DNA of 64,000 nucleotides. It comes from Rubricoccus marinus (GTDB lineage Bacteria; Bacteroidota; Rhodothermia; Rhodothermales; Rubricoccaceae). The stretch lies in assembly GCF_002257665.1 (NCBI RefSeq), contig NZ_MQWB01000001.1:1940745-2004744 (forward strand), in the 5' to 3' direction. A model generated the notes under the pieces. That model did not search any database. It was not told the DNA's origin and saw only the letters and a program-made list of their open reading frames with translations. The translations under genes were made by a program, and so were the position numbers. Below, piece by piece: positions 18,555-26,107 of this stretch (the first letter of the stretch is position 1; every line of letters starts with the position of its first letter).

Positions 18555-19124
18555 ATGCGCGTTCTCTTCGTCGCCCTTCTCCTGGCCGCCTGTGCCAGCG
18601 ATCCCGCCTCTGGCGCGCCAGAGGCCCTCCCCCCCGCTCCCATGACGCTGTTTGATTTCGACGCACCCGATGCCCCCACCTGGACTGTAGAGGACGACAC
18701 CGTGATGGGCGGCCACTCCAACGGCCGCGTGGAGGTGTCGGGCGGCACGCTCCGCTTTACCGGCACGCTGGTCACGCGCGATGGCGGTTTCTCGCAAACG
18801 CGCGCCCAGAGACGTCTGGATCTGAGCGAGTACAGCGCCGTCGAGCTCCGCGTGCGCGGCGGCGGCCGCACGTTCCAGGTCGAGGTCCACGACGGTGCGC
18901 AGATCGACGGCAAGGACGTCGCACGCCGCGGCGACTTCCCGACAACCGAGGACTGGCAGACCGTCCGTGTCCCGTTCTCCAGCCTCGGCGCCACGGTCCA
19001 CGGAGAGCCGGTCGAGGCCGAGCCTCTGGCGCTGGACGCTGTGGAGAGCGTCGCGCTGTACATCGCGGACGGACAGGACGGGCCGTTCGAGTTGGAGGTG
19101 GACTGGATCCGAGCAGCGGAGTAA
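18555..19124 (+). CDS. CIA30-family lipoprotein
   Basis: 189 residues. The N-terminus MRVLFVALLLAACAS has a lipobox (LAAC, Cys about 14), so it is probably a membrane-anchored lipoprotein. The mature domain has the CIA30 pattern: DFDAPDAPTWTVEDDTVMGG near the start, GFSQTR, LRVRGGG, then WQTVRVPFSSL. Mitochondrial CIA30 assists complex I assembly; in bacteria the domain occurs in proteins of unknown role and folds as a galactose-binding-like sandwich. It lies 40 bp after the GMC oxidoreductase gene and could be co-transcribed. Confidence 0.85.
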   Translation: MRVLFVALLLAACASDPASGAPEALPPAPMTLFDFDAPDAPTWTVEDDTVMGGHSNGRVEVSGGTLRFTGTLVTRDGGFSQTRAQRRLDLSEYSAVELRVRGGGRTFQVEVHDGAQIDGKDVARRGDFPTTEDWQTVRVPFSSLGATVHGEPVEAEPLALDAVESVALYIADGQDGPFELEVDWIRAAE

Positions 19125-19138
19125 GGCCGCCGACCACG

Positions 19139-19235
19139 CCCAGGGTGCCGTCCACACGCGGAGCGCAACGGTCTGGTGATCCAACGCCTGGCGGCATGAG
19201 ATCGCCGCGCTTCGCTCGCGATGACACCCGTCTGG
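19139..19235. repeat. Fragment of a small inverted-repeat (MITE-like) element
   Basis: The right end, 19215-19235, is the reverse complement of CCAGACGGGTGTCATCGCGAG, matching 20 of 21 bases of the terminal repeat of the element at 24582-24712. The left boundary is degenerate and the 19139 limit is a guess. It lies in the gap after the CIA30 gene. Confidence 0.55.
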
Positions 19236-19340
19236 GTAGGGCGCCAACCTCTCGGAGCGGTTTGTGACGCGCCAGAGGCCGTTCCGTGGTAGGATTCGGC
19301 CTCTGGCGCCTGCGTGCCCTCTCCCGATGCGAGCCCTACG

Positions 19341-19739
19341 ATGATCAAGAGCCTCACCCGCGCCACCGTCCCCATCCACCTCACAATCCTCGGTTGGGGC
19401 ATCGCCGCGGCGGCCATCTTTGTGATCGCGCCGGAGTGGTACGACCTCAAGCTGGTCTCGCTGGCGCTGATCTTTTTTGGCTTCCTCTACGCCGTCGTGG
19501 CGGCCATGCTGCTGGTGCTCAAGCTGGGCCTGCCGGAGAGAATGAACGCCGCCGACGGCATGACGTGGGGCGAGATCGCGATGGCGGTGGGCGGAGCGGC
19601 GCTGCTCGCGGTGGTCGCGTTTTACGCCGGCGGGCTGCCAGGCCGCGCGATGGCGCTGGCAGGGCCTGCGGTCGGCGCGTTGTGCAGCGCCTTTGCCGTG
19701 GTGGCGCTGCGGCGCGCCACGCGCCGAGACGCGGCGTAG
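19341..19739 (+). CDS. Small four-helix integral membrane protein
   Basis: About 132 residues with four predicted transmembrane segments (near 12-30, 40-62, 78-98, 105-125), ending in a basic tail (RRATRRDAA). It is paralogous to the protein at 22692-23087: both begin with a short polar stretch, then VP-HL-I-GWG-AAA, then a V-L-FGFL-VVA segment. The pair flanks the S9 peptidase gene. ATG at 19341 is preferred over an upstream in-frame start because it aligns with the paralogue. No family is recognised; function unknown. Confidence 0.75.
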   Translation: MIKSLTRATVPIHLTILGWGIAAAAIFVIAPEWYDLKLVSLALIFFGFLYAVVAAMLLVLKLGLPERMNAADGMTWGEIAMAVGGAALLAVVAFYAGGLPGRAMALAGPAVGALCSAFAVVALRRATRRDAA

Positions 19740-19747
19740 AGTCACCG

Positions 19748-19767
19748 GGCCTCTGGCGCCAGAGGCC
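19748..19767. repeat. 20-bp head-to-head palindrome of the iterated word
   Basis: GGCCTCTGGCGCCAGAGGCC, 9 bp after the stop codon of the small membrane protein gene and followed by a further half-copy (CCTCTGG). Possible terminator stem. Confidence 0.8.
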
Positions 19768-19817
19768 TCTGGAGGCGGACGCGCGTTGTAGACTCCGGGG
19801 TCTCCCCATTGGCCCCG

Positions 19818-22277
19818 ATGCTCCGCTTTCTCGCCCCCACCTTCGCGCTCCTGATCGCTCTGCCTCTGGCGGCGCAGGACGACCTCACCTACCAGCGGCC
19901 CGCGCCTGAACTGGCCGCGCTCGTGGACGCGCCGCGGACGCCCGCCGTCAGCCTCAGCCCCGACCGCTCGACCATGGCGCTGCTGGAGCGGAGCGGGGCG
20001 CCGTCGGTCGCCGAGTTGTCGCAGCCCGAGATCGGGCTCGCGGGCAGCCGCGTGAACCCGCGCACCAATGGCCCCTCGCGCGCGAACGGCTACACGGGCG
20101 TCGCGCTCCAAGCCGTGATGGGCGGCGAGGCGCGCACGGTCTCGGGCCTGCCGCCCCAGGCCACGTTCCGCTCCGCCGAGTGGAGCCCCGACGGGCGGCA
20201 CCTCGCGATGCTGACCGACTTCGACGACCGCATCGAACTCTGGACCGTCGACGTGGCGAGCGCCAGCGGCCGACGGCTCCTGGCGACGCCCGTCAACGAC
20301 GCCGCGCCGGGCTCGACGTTCGAGTGGCTGCCGTCGAGTGATGCGCTCGTCGTGCGGACCGTGCCCGAGGGGCGCGCGCCTCTGGCGCAAGAGGCGAGGG
20401 TCCCGACCGGACCCGTGGTGCAACAGAGCGACGGCGAGGCCGCGCCTGCGCGGACGTACCAGGACCTTCTCGCGAGCCCGCAGGACGAGGCGCTGTTCGA
20501 CCATTACATGACCTCGCGCCTGATGGTCGTGGGGCTGGACGGGAGCACCCAGCGCTTCGGCCCCGATGCGGTCTACACCAGCCTCTCCCCCTCCCCGGAC
20601 GGACGGTTGCTGATGACCGAGACCCGCCAGAGGCCGTATTCGTACTTGGTGCCGTGGTACCGTTTCCCCGTCCGCGTCGAGGTCTGGGACGTGGCCTCTG
20701 GCGAAAGCGTGCACGTGGCGGCGGAGAACCCGCTGGCGGAGCGCGTGCCCATCGCGTTCGGCTCGGTCCCGACAGGCCCCCGCTCGTTCGGGTGGCGCGC
20801 GGACGTGCCCGCGACGCTCGTGTGGACCGAGGCGCAGGACGGCGGCGACGCGAGTGCTCCCGCCGAGGTGCGCGATCAGGTCTACACCCACGCCGCGCCG
20901 TTCGCGGGCGAGCCCACGCCGCTCGTGACGCTCCCGCTCCGCTACGGCGGCATCACGTGGGGCGATGAGGACACCGCGATCGTGGAGGAGTCGATGTGGA
21001 GCGACCGGACGCGGCGCGCCTACGTGGTCGACCCGTCGCAGAGCGACGCCAAGCGCGAGCTGTTCACCGTCTCGTTCGAGGACCGCTACAACGACCCCGG
21101 CCGCCCCATGACCGAGGCCACGCCGACGGGTGCGCGCGTGCTCACGCTCGACGGAGACGCCACCTTCTGGACCGGCCAGGGCGCTTCCGCCGAGGGCAAC
21201 CGGCCGTTCGTCGTCCGCCGCGACCTCGCCTCTGGCGAGACCCAAGAGGTCTTCCGTTCCGAGGCGCCGTACTACGAGTCCCCCGTCGCCTTTCTCGACG
21301 CTAGAGGCCAAACCCTCATGACGCGGCGCGAGACCGTGACCGAGCCGCCGAACTACCGCGTGCGCAACCTGGCCTCTGGCGAGAGCCGCGCCGTGACGGC
21401 GTTCCCGCACCCGTACCCAGAGCTGGCGAACATCCAGAAGGAGACCATCGAGTACGAGCGCGCCGACGGCGTGCCGCTGAGCGCCACGCTCTACCTCCCC
21501 GCGGGATATGACGCCGAGCGCGACGGCCCGCTGCCCACCCTCGTCTGGGCCTACCCGACCGAGTTCAAGAGCGCCGACGCGGCCGGACAGCGGTCCGACA
21601 GCCCGTACCAGTTCACGTACGTCAGCTACTGGGGCGCCGTCCCCTTCGTCACGCGGGGCTACGCCGTCCTGGACGACGCCTCCTTCCCGGTGGTCGGCGA
21701 GGGCGACGACCAGCCCAACGACACCTTCCGCGAGCAACTCGTCATGAACGCCCAGGCGGCCATCGACGCGGGCGTCGCCAGAGGCGTCACGGACCCGGAC
21801 CGCGTGGCGGTCGGCGGGCACTCCTACGGCGCGTTCATGGTCGGCAACCTCCTCGCGCACTCCGATCTCTTCGCGGCGGGCATCGCACGAAGCGGCGCCT
21901 ACAACCGCACGCTCACGCCGTTCGGCTTCCAGCGCGAGGAGCGCACCTTCTGGGACGACCCGATGCTCTACTTCGGCATGAGCCCATTCATGCACGCCGA
22001 GAAGATCGACGAGCCGATCCTGATGATCCACGGCCAGGCCGACAACAACCCGGGCACGTTCACCATCCAGTCCGAACGCCTCTACGGCGCCATCAAGGGC
22101 CTGGGCGGGACCGCGCGCCTCGTCCTGCTCCCGGCCGAGAGCCACGGCTACTCCGCCCGCGAATCCCTCTTGCACATGCTCTGGGAGGAGGACCAGTGGC
22201 TGGAGACGTACGTCAAGAACGCTCCCTCGCCAGAGGCCTCTGGCGGCGATGCGTCCCCCTCGGACGCGGGCCGCTAA
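19818..22277 (+). CDS. Secreted S9-family serine peptidase (prolyl-oligopeptidase fold, S9D-like)
   Basis: 819 residues. A signal peptide (MLRFLAPTFALLIALPLAAQ) sends it to the periplasm or beyond. Residues about 30-520 form a seven-bladed propeller with SPDG-type blade motifs. The C-terminal alpha/beta-hydrolase domain has nucleophile Ser 669 in GGHSYGAF, Asp 742 in HGQADNNPG and His 776 in ESHGYSA. The GHSYGAF form with this spacing resembles the glutamyl endopeptidase group (S9D). ATG at 19818 is taken as start; a TTG three codons earlier is also in frame. The final 20 residues contain a tail-to-tail copy of the iterated word, coding PEASGG. It probably degrades peptides for nutrition. Confidence 0.92.
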   Translation: MLRFLAPTFALLIALPLAAQDDLTYQRPAPELAALVDAPRTPAVSLSPDRSTMALLERSGAPSVAELSQPEIGLAGSRVNPRTNGPSRANGYTGVALQAVMGGEARTVSGLPPQATFRSAEWSPDGRHLAMLTDFDDRIELWTVDVASASGRRLLATPVNDAAPGSTFEWLPSSDALVVRTVPEGRAPLAQEARVPTGPVVQQSDGEAAPARTYQDLLASPQDEALFDHYMTSRLMVVGLDGSTQRFGPDAVYTSLSPSPDGRLLMTETRQRPYSYLVPWYRFPVRVEVWDVASGESVHVAAENPLAERVPIAFGSVPTGPRSFGWRADVPATLVWTEAQDGGDASAPAEVRDQVYTHAAPFAGEPTPLVTLPLRYGGITWGDEDTAIVEESMWSDRTRRAYVVDPSQSDAKRELFTVSFEDRYNDPGRPMTEATPTGARVLTLDGDATFWTGQGASAEGNRPFVVRRDLASGETQEVFRSEAPYYESPVAFLDARGQTLMTRRETVTEPPNYRVRNLASGESRAVTAFPHPYPELANIQKETIEYERADGVPLSATLYLPAGYDAERDGPLPTLVWAYPTEFKSADAAGQRSDSPYQFTYVSYWGAVPFVTRGYAVLDDASFPVVGEGDDQPNDTFREQLVMNAQAAIDAGVARGVTDPDRVAVGGHSYGAFMVGNLLAHSDLFAAGIARSGAYNRTLTPFGFQREERTFWDDPMLYFGMSPFMHAEKIDEPILMIHGQADNNPGTFTIQSERLYGAIKGLGGTARLVLLPAESHGYSARESLLHMLWEEDQWLETYVKNAPSPEASGGDASPSDAGR

Positions 22278-22691
22278 TCCAGAGCACTCGTCTGGGTCTG
22301 TGCCTCGCGGAAGCGTGCGTTCGCTGATCGTCTCGCACGCGACCGCCCCGCCCACCACTCGTCATTCCCGCGAAGGCGGGAATCCAGGGTACCGGGGAAT
22401 CTTACCCGTTGGCCTGAGAAGCGCCGGACGCGCGCGAGTGGCTGCCATCTTCGCCTTCTTCCCTCCCTGCATGCCAGAGGCCTCTGGCGCCTGCGTTGCT
22501 CGTCACTCTGGATTCCCGCGTTCGCGGGAATGACGCGGTTGGAGGGTCGCGAGATGCGACACCGCAGCCCCGCGCTGAGAGGGGGACTGAACACGAGTCA
22601 ATCCACGCGTGACGCACGGGCAAGCCGTGCAGCCTCTGGCATCCCCTCGCCACACCCAACGCCTCCGGAGCCAGAGGCCTCACCCAACACC
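22278..22691. other. 414-bp intergenic region with repeats
   Basis: No supported gene. It holds an inverted pair of dRS3-like repeats (22361-22387 and 22508-22534) and a tail-to-tail palindrome of the iterated word at 22473-22488 between them. Degenerate copies (CCTCTGGCATC, GCCAGAGGCC) sit close to the next start codon. Confidence 0.7.
22361..22534. repeat. Inverted pair of dRS3-like repeats, possible 174-bp mobile unit
   Basis: Left copy 22361-22387 reads GTCATTCCCGCGAAGGCGGG then AATCCAG. Right copy 22508-22534 is its near-perfect reverse complement. Each is itself a hairpin of the ATTCCC-N8-GGGAAT type, widespread in bacterial genomes and called dRS3 in Neisseria. As an inverted pair they could be the ends of one small non-autonomous element. 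Confidence 0.7.
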
Positions 22692-23087
22692 ATGGCCCGC
22701 TCTCCCCTCTCCGCCCTCGCGGCCTTTTCGGTCCCGGTCCACCTCAACATCTTCGGGTGGGGCATGGCCGCTGCGGTGGGCTATGCGCTCGCGCCAGAGG
22801 CCTTCGCCTCCCCGGTCGTGGGCATCGGGATGGTCCTGTTCGGGTTTCTGTTTGGCGTCGTGGCGGTGACGCTGCTGATTATCCGTGTGGGCGCGGAGGA
22901 GCAGGCGCGACAGGTAAAGCAGATGTCGTGGGGGGCGATCTCGCTGGCGCTCCTCGGCGCGGTGCTCCTTCAGGCCGTCGCGATCCGGACCACCGGGACG
23001 CTGGCGCTCGGAGCCGCAGTGGCGGCGCTCGCCGTGGGTGTTCTGGTCGGCCTGCTCAGCGTCAGGAGCTTGAGGCGCGACACGTAG
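22692..23087 (+). CDS. Small four-helix integral membrane protein, paralogue of the 19341-19739 product
   Basis: 131 residues, four predicted transmembrane segments and a basic tail (RSLRRDT). It shares the VPVHLNIFGWGMAAA start and the GFLFGVVAVTLLI segment with the protein upstream of the S9 peptidase. ATG at 22692 aligns the two; longer upstream frames run through repeat sequence and lack membrane character. An in-frame copy of the iterated word codes APEA in the first loop. Function unknown. Confidence 0.75.
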   Translation: MARSPLSALAAFSVPVHLNIFGWGMAAAVGYALAPEAFASPVVGIGMVLFGFLFGVVAVTLLIIRVGAEEQARQVKQMSWGAISLALLGAVLLQAVAIRTTGTLALGAAVAALAVGVLVGLLSVRSLRRDT

Positions 23088-23102
23088 CGCTTGCCCTTGC
23101 AT

Positions 23103-23120
23103 CGCCAGAGGCCTCTGGCG
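23103..23120. repeat. 18-bp tail-to-tail palindrome of the iterated word
   Basis: CGCCAGAGGCCTCTGGCG, perfect, 15 bp after the stop codon of the preceding gene. A second identical palindrome is at 23310-23327. Confidence 0.8.
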
Positions 23121-23158
23121 TTGCACGGTGTAGCACCATGCACCCGGCTCTCCTACAG

Positions 23159-23275
23159 CGTCACCCCGCGGGAAGCGAAGCGACGAGGGGTCTCAACTCG
23201 GTCCCCCGCGCCACGAGAACGGTCGCGCCGGACTGAACCTCCATATCGAGATCCCTCGGCTGCGCTCGGGATGAC
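23159..23275. repeat. About 117-bp inverted-repeat element (MITE-like)
   Basis: The left end (CGTCACCCCGCGG, then GAAGCGACGAGGGGTCTC) and the reverse complement of the right end (CGTCATCCCGAGCG, then CAGCCGAGGGATCTC) correspond imperfectly. It belongs to the same general type as the element at 24582-24712 but is a different subfamily. With the two palindromes at 23103-23120 and 23310-23327 it fills the 297-bp gap between the membrane protein and alginate lyase genes, which holds no gene. Confidence 0.55.
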
Positions 23276-23309
23276 GTTGTAGGCGCCGCTGCGTACGGCT
23301 GCGTCCTTC

Positions 23310-23327
23310 CGCCAGAGGCCTCTGGCG
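23310..23327. repeat. 18-bp tail-to-tail palindrome of the iterated word
   Basis: CGCCAGAGGCCTCTGGCG, identical to that at 23103-23120. It lies about 58 bp beyond the 3' end of the minus-strand alginate lyase gene, in position to end transcription of either convergent gene. Confidence 0.8.
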
Positions 23328-23384
23328 AGACCCGGCGCATCGAGAGGGGGATCGTCTCCATACGATGAGCGCGTCTCTCAGACG

Positions 23385-24422
23385 TCAGCGCGGGACCGCC
23401 GGGCCGGCCGTGCCCGACCGGAACCAGACCTCGGCGTAGCTGCCTCTCGCGTACTGCTCGTCCACGCGGCCTCCATAGGTCTCGGAGCCTGTGTTCCAGA
23501 CCATGTTGTCTTTGGGGTTCTTCCCATTGGCCTGGTTGTAGGCGCCCTGCTTGAAGTACTGAAGCTCGCCCGCGTAGGCCGTTGGACGCTCGGTTCCGTC
23601 CTGGCCTGTCGACGCAAAGACCGAGAGCACCTGCTGAGGCACATCCGAAGGCGCCGAATACTCAGACGCTATCAGGCTCTTCGCGAACGTCTTGACCTCG
23701 TGCCCCTCGCGCCGGAACGACACGTGCATCACTCCATCCGTCACGTTGATCTCGTAGCTGAACTCCTCGCCCAGAGCCAGCCCGTCTTGGGGCTCGTCGG
23801 GGTAGTCGTCCGGGCTGGACCCTACGACGGAGAAATCGTGCCCCCAGACCGGAATCGAGACGTCCCACCGTTCGGAGTTGTCCCCCTCGGTGTTGATCTC
23901 GTAGTTCCAGAACACCGACCCGTTCTCGTGGCCTGGAAACTTCTTGTAGTAGATCTTGATGGGCTCGTTCTCATGGCCTTCGGAGCTATGAATCTGCCCC
24001 ACGACGACAGAGAACGCAGCCGGAACCCGGGCATCGCCCGTCGTCGAGACGTGCATCACTTTGAGCGTGCCCTCTAGCCTGCCGCCGACCTCCGGCACCC
24101 ACTCTGGAAGATGCCGTAGCTCGGTTCGCGTGTTGGACGAGTTCGGTGTTGTGCCTCCAGAGTTCGGTGTTTTGTACACCACCCAGTCGGCGTCGTCGCA
24201 GGCGGTGTAGAAGTAGCGCTCGTCCTCGAAGCCCAGCAGGTCCTCGACGGTCTCGCCCGAGCCAAGCGTGATTTTCCACGTGTCCAGCGCCGGCATGACA
24301 TCGCTCGGGACCTCAGGGCACGCCCGCGCAGCGCGTTCCGACTCGCCAACCCCGGCGACTCTGGTGCAGGCACCGAGCCCCAGCGCGATCGCCAGTGACA
24401 CGGCGAGAGTTGTTCTGGACAT
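23385..24422 (-). CDS. Polysaccharide lyase family 7 (alginate lyase) lipoprotein
   Basis: 345 residues. The N-terminus MSRTTLAVSLAIALGLGAC has a lipobox, so it is probably surface- or periplasm-exposed. The three PL7 signatures are present in order: RTELR at 99-103, QIH at 143-145 and YFKQGAYNQ at 289-297. These line the beta-jelly-roll cleft and hold the catalytic His and Tyr. QIH (rather than QVH) is usually linked with polyguluronate-preferring enzymes, so G-block alginate is a likely substrate. ATG at 24422 is preferred to an in-frame GTG at 24434. No sugar transporter, regulator or second lyase is nearby, so it is not part of a visible utilization locus. The gene has no copy of the iterated 9-mer, which hints at later arrival. 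Confidence 0.92.
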   Translation of the reverse strand: MSRTTLAVSLAIALGLGACTRVAGVGESERAARACPEVPSDVMPALDTWKITLGSGETVEDLLGFEDERYFYTACDDADWVVYKTPNSGGTTPNSSNTRTELRHLPEWVPEVGGRLEGTLKVMHVSTTGDARVPAAFSVVVGQIHSSEGHENEPIKIYYKKFPGHENGSVFWNYEINTEGDNSERWDVSIPVWGHDFSVVGSSPDDYPDEPQDGLALGEEFSYEINVTDGVMHVSFRREGHEVKTFAKSLIASEYSAPSDVPQQVLSVFASTGQDGTERPTAYAGELQYFKQGAYNQANGKNPKDNMVWNTGSETYGGRVDEQYARGSYAEVWFRSGTAGPAVPR

Positions 24423-24545
24423 ATCGAACGGCACCCTGACCGCGTGTGTGGTGACTGACGGGTCCCCCGCTCTGTGATCGTGTGGAGGCCCGGATCGTCA
24501 ACGTACGCGGTAGGCGTTCGGCGTGGCAACGGTGCAGATGGGTCC

Positions 24546-24563
24546 CGCCAGAGGCCTCTGGCG
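24546..24563. repeat. 18-bp tail-to-tail palindrome of the iterated word
   Basis: CGCCAGAGGCCTCTGGCG in the 299-bp gap between the alginate lyase and flavoprotein genes. That gap otherwise holds only the inverted-repeat element next to it. Confidence 0.8.
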
Positions 24564-24581
24564 CCACAACGCCCAAACTCC

Positions 24582-24712
24582 CCAAACGGGTGTCATCGCG
24601 AGGAGCCCGTTCGGTTAGCGCTCAGGACAGGCTCCGCGACGCAGAGATCCCCTCCCTCAGCGCTCGGCTGCACGAGATCGCGTCGCTCGCGCTCGCAATG
24701 ACACCTGTTTGG
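24582..24712. repeat. 131-bp MITE-like element with 21-bp terminal inverted repeats
   Basis: The left terminus is CCAAACGGGTGTCATCGCGAG (24582-24602); the reverse complement of the right terminus is CCAAACAGGTGTCATTGCGAG (24692-24712), 19 of 21 identical. No coding capacity. Related ends occur at 19215-19235 and 31522-31540. It ends 10 bp before the stop codon of the flavoprotein gene. Confidence 0.75.
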
Positions 24713-24721
24713 ATAGAGGGG

Positions 24722-25921
24722 CTACGCTCCCGCCTCCACACCCAGGTCCGCCAGCGCCTGCAGCGCCGCCGCGCGGCCGGTCGCGAGGCAGCCCGTGATG
24801 AGCCAGCCGCCCGTCGGCGCCTCCCAGTCCAGCATCTCGCCAGCGGCGTAAACGCAGTCGTGGTCCTTCAGCCGGAACCCGTCCAGCGCGCTGAACCGGA
24901 GGCCGCCAGAGGTCGAGATCGCGTCGTCCATCGGCATGAGGCCGGCGTGGTTGATGGGGAGCGCTTTGATGGTGCTCGCGAGGTCCGAGCCAAACGGGCG
25001 GCCGAACTCGTTGAGGAGCGCCGCGCGCGCGCCTTCGATGCGCAGCGCTTTGCGCAGTCGGGTCGCGAGGCTCTGCTTCGGGCTCAGCCCGGCCAGACGC
25101 TCCCGGATGGCCTCTGGCGAGAGGTCGGGGAGCAGGTCCACCGCCAGAGGCGCGCCCTCGCGGACGGCGCGGCTGACGCTGTAGATGCCGCCGCCTTCGA
25201 GGCCGGTGGCCGCGATCACGGCCTCGCCGCGGCTGCTGAGCTCGCCCGCGTGCCACGCGACGCCCTTGATGGGGGCACCGTGCCATCGCGCCATGTGCGC
25301 GGACCACTCCACCCGTAGCCCGACGTTGGCCGCCCCGAACGGCGCGACCCGGTCCGGGAAGCGCGCCGCCCACGCGCCGTCGCTGCCCAGCCGGCGCCAA
25401 CTCGCGCCGCCCATCGCGAGAATCGTCACGTCGGCGCGGATCTCCTGCGGACCCTCTGGCGTGTCGAAGAGGGATCGCCCGTCGCGCCAGCCGGTCCACC
25501 GCCACCGCGTCCGGAGTTGCACGCCGCGAGCGTCCAGCCGCCCCAGCCACGCGCGCAGCAGCGGCGACGCCTTCATCGCGACCGGGAAGACGCGGCCCGT
25601 GGAGCCGACGAACACCTCCTGGCCCAGGCCTGTGGCCCACTGCGTGACCTCTGGCAGGCCGAACGCGGAGATCGCGCGCGCGAAGGCGGGCGAGACGGCG
25701 CCGTACGTCTGGGTGAAGCGGTCGTCTTCTTTCGTGAGGTTGAGGCCGGACTTGCCCGCCATCAGGAATTTGCGAGCGGGCGTCGGCATCTGGTCTGCGA
25801 CGACGACCGAGACGCCCGCTTCGGATAGTACCTCGGCGGCCATCAGCCCGGCCGGCCCCGCTCCGATGACGAGCGCCCGGATATCCGTCCGGTGGGGGTC
25901 GCTCTGGGGTCGTGTCGTCAT
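24722..25921 (-). CDS. HI0933/YhiN-type flavoprotein (TIGR03862-like)
   Basis: 399 residues. The N-terminal dinucleotide-binding motif is VIGAGPAGLMAAEVL. It is followed by the family hallmark MAGKSGLNLT, with GLNLT in place of the GRCN usual in HI0933 proteins, as in the TIGR03862 subgroup. TILAMGGASWRRLGSDG is the second conserved block, and the C-terminus has VYAAGEMLDWEAPTGGW with TGCLATG for FAD. Its reaction is unknown; it is probably a cytoplasmic FAD oxidoreductase. Its 3' end lies next to a MITE-like element. Four copies of the iterated word occur in the gene. Confidence 0.88.
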   Translation of the reverse strand: MTTRPQSDPHRTDIRALVIGAGPAGLMAAEVLSEAGVSVVVADQMPTPARKFLMAGKSGLNLTKEDDRFTQTYGAVSPAFARAISAFGLPEVTQWATGLGQEVFVGSTGRVFPVAMKASPLLRAWLGRLDARGVQLRTRWRWTGWRDGRSLFDTPEGPQEIRADVTILAMGGASWRRLGSDGAWAARFPDRVAPFGAANVGLRVEWSAHMARWHGAPIKGVAWHAGELSSRGEAVIAATGLEGGGIYSVSRAVREGAPLAVDLLPDLSPEAIRERLAGLSPKQSLATRLRKALRIEGARAALLNEFGRPFGSDLASTIKALPINHAGLMPMDDAISTSGGLRFSALDGFRLKDHDCVYAAGEMLDWEAPTGGWLITGCLATGRAAALQALADLGVEAGA

Positions 25922-25994
25922 GGTCGGGACAAGGGCGGACGGCAGGCTACGCCACCGCGGGTCTCATCCCTCTGAAGTTTGGACCCGAGTTGTA

Positions 25995-26020
25995 GCCTCT
26001 GGCGCCAGAGGCCTCTGGCG
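25995..26020. repeat. Palindrome plus extra half-copy of the iterated word
   Basis: GCCTCTGGCGCCAGAGGC at 25995-26012 followed directly by a third copy, giving three copies in 26 bases. It lies in the 186-bp gap between the flavoprotein start and the AT-rich orphan gene. Confidence 0.8.
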
Positions 26021-26107
26021 GTGGGCGCGCTGGGGTTCTCAGGCCGATTGCGGGCTCCGCAAGAGAGGAGGCCGCGCCATTGGATTACATCGCGCCAGGA
26101 TGCTTTA

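Noticed and set aside
18450..22358. 1302-residue minus-strand frame across the CIA30, membrane protein and S9 peptidase genes
   Set aside because: It spans several clear plus-strand genes and their gaps, and has an Arg/His/Gly-rich shadow composition.
24582..24712. The repeat element as a complete insertion sequence
   Set aside because: At 131 bp there is no room for a transposase, so it can only be non-autonomous.
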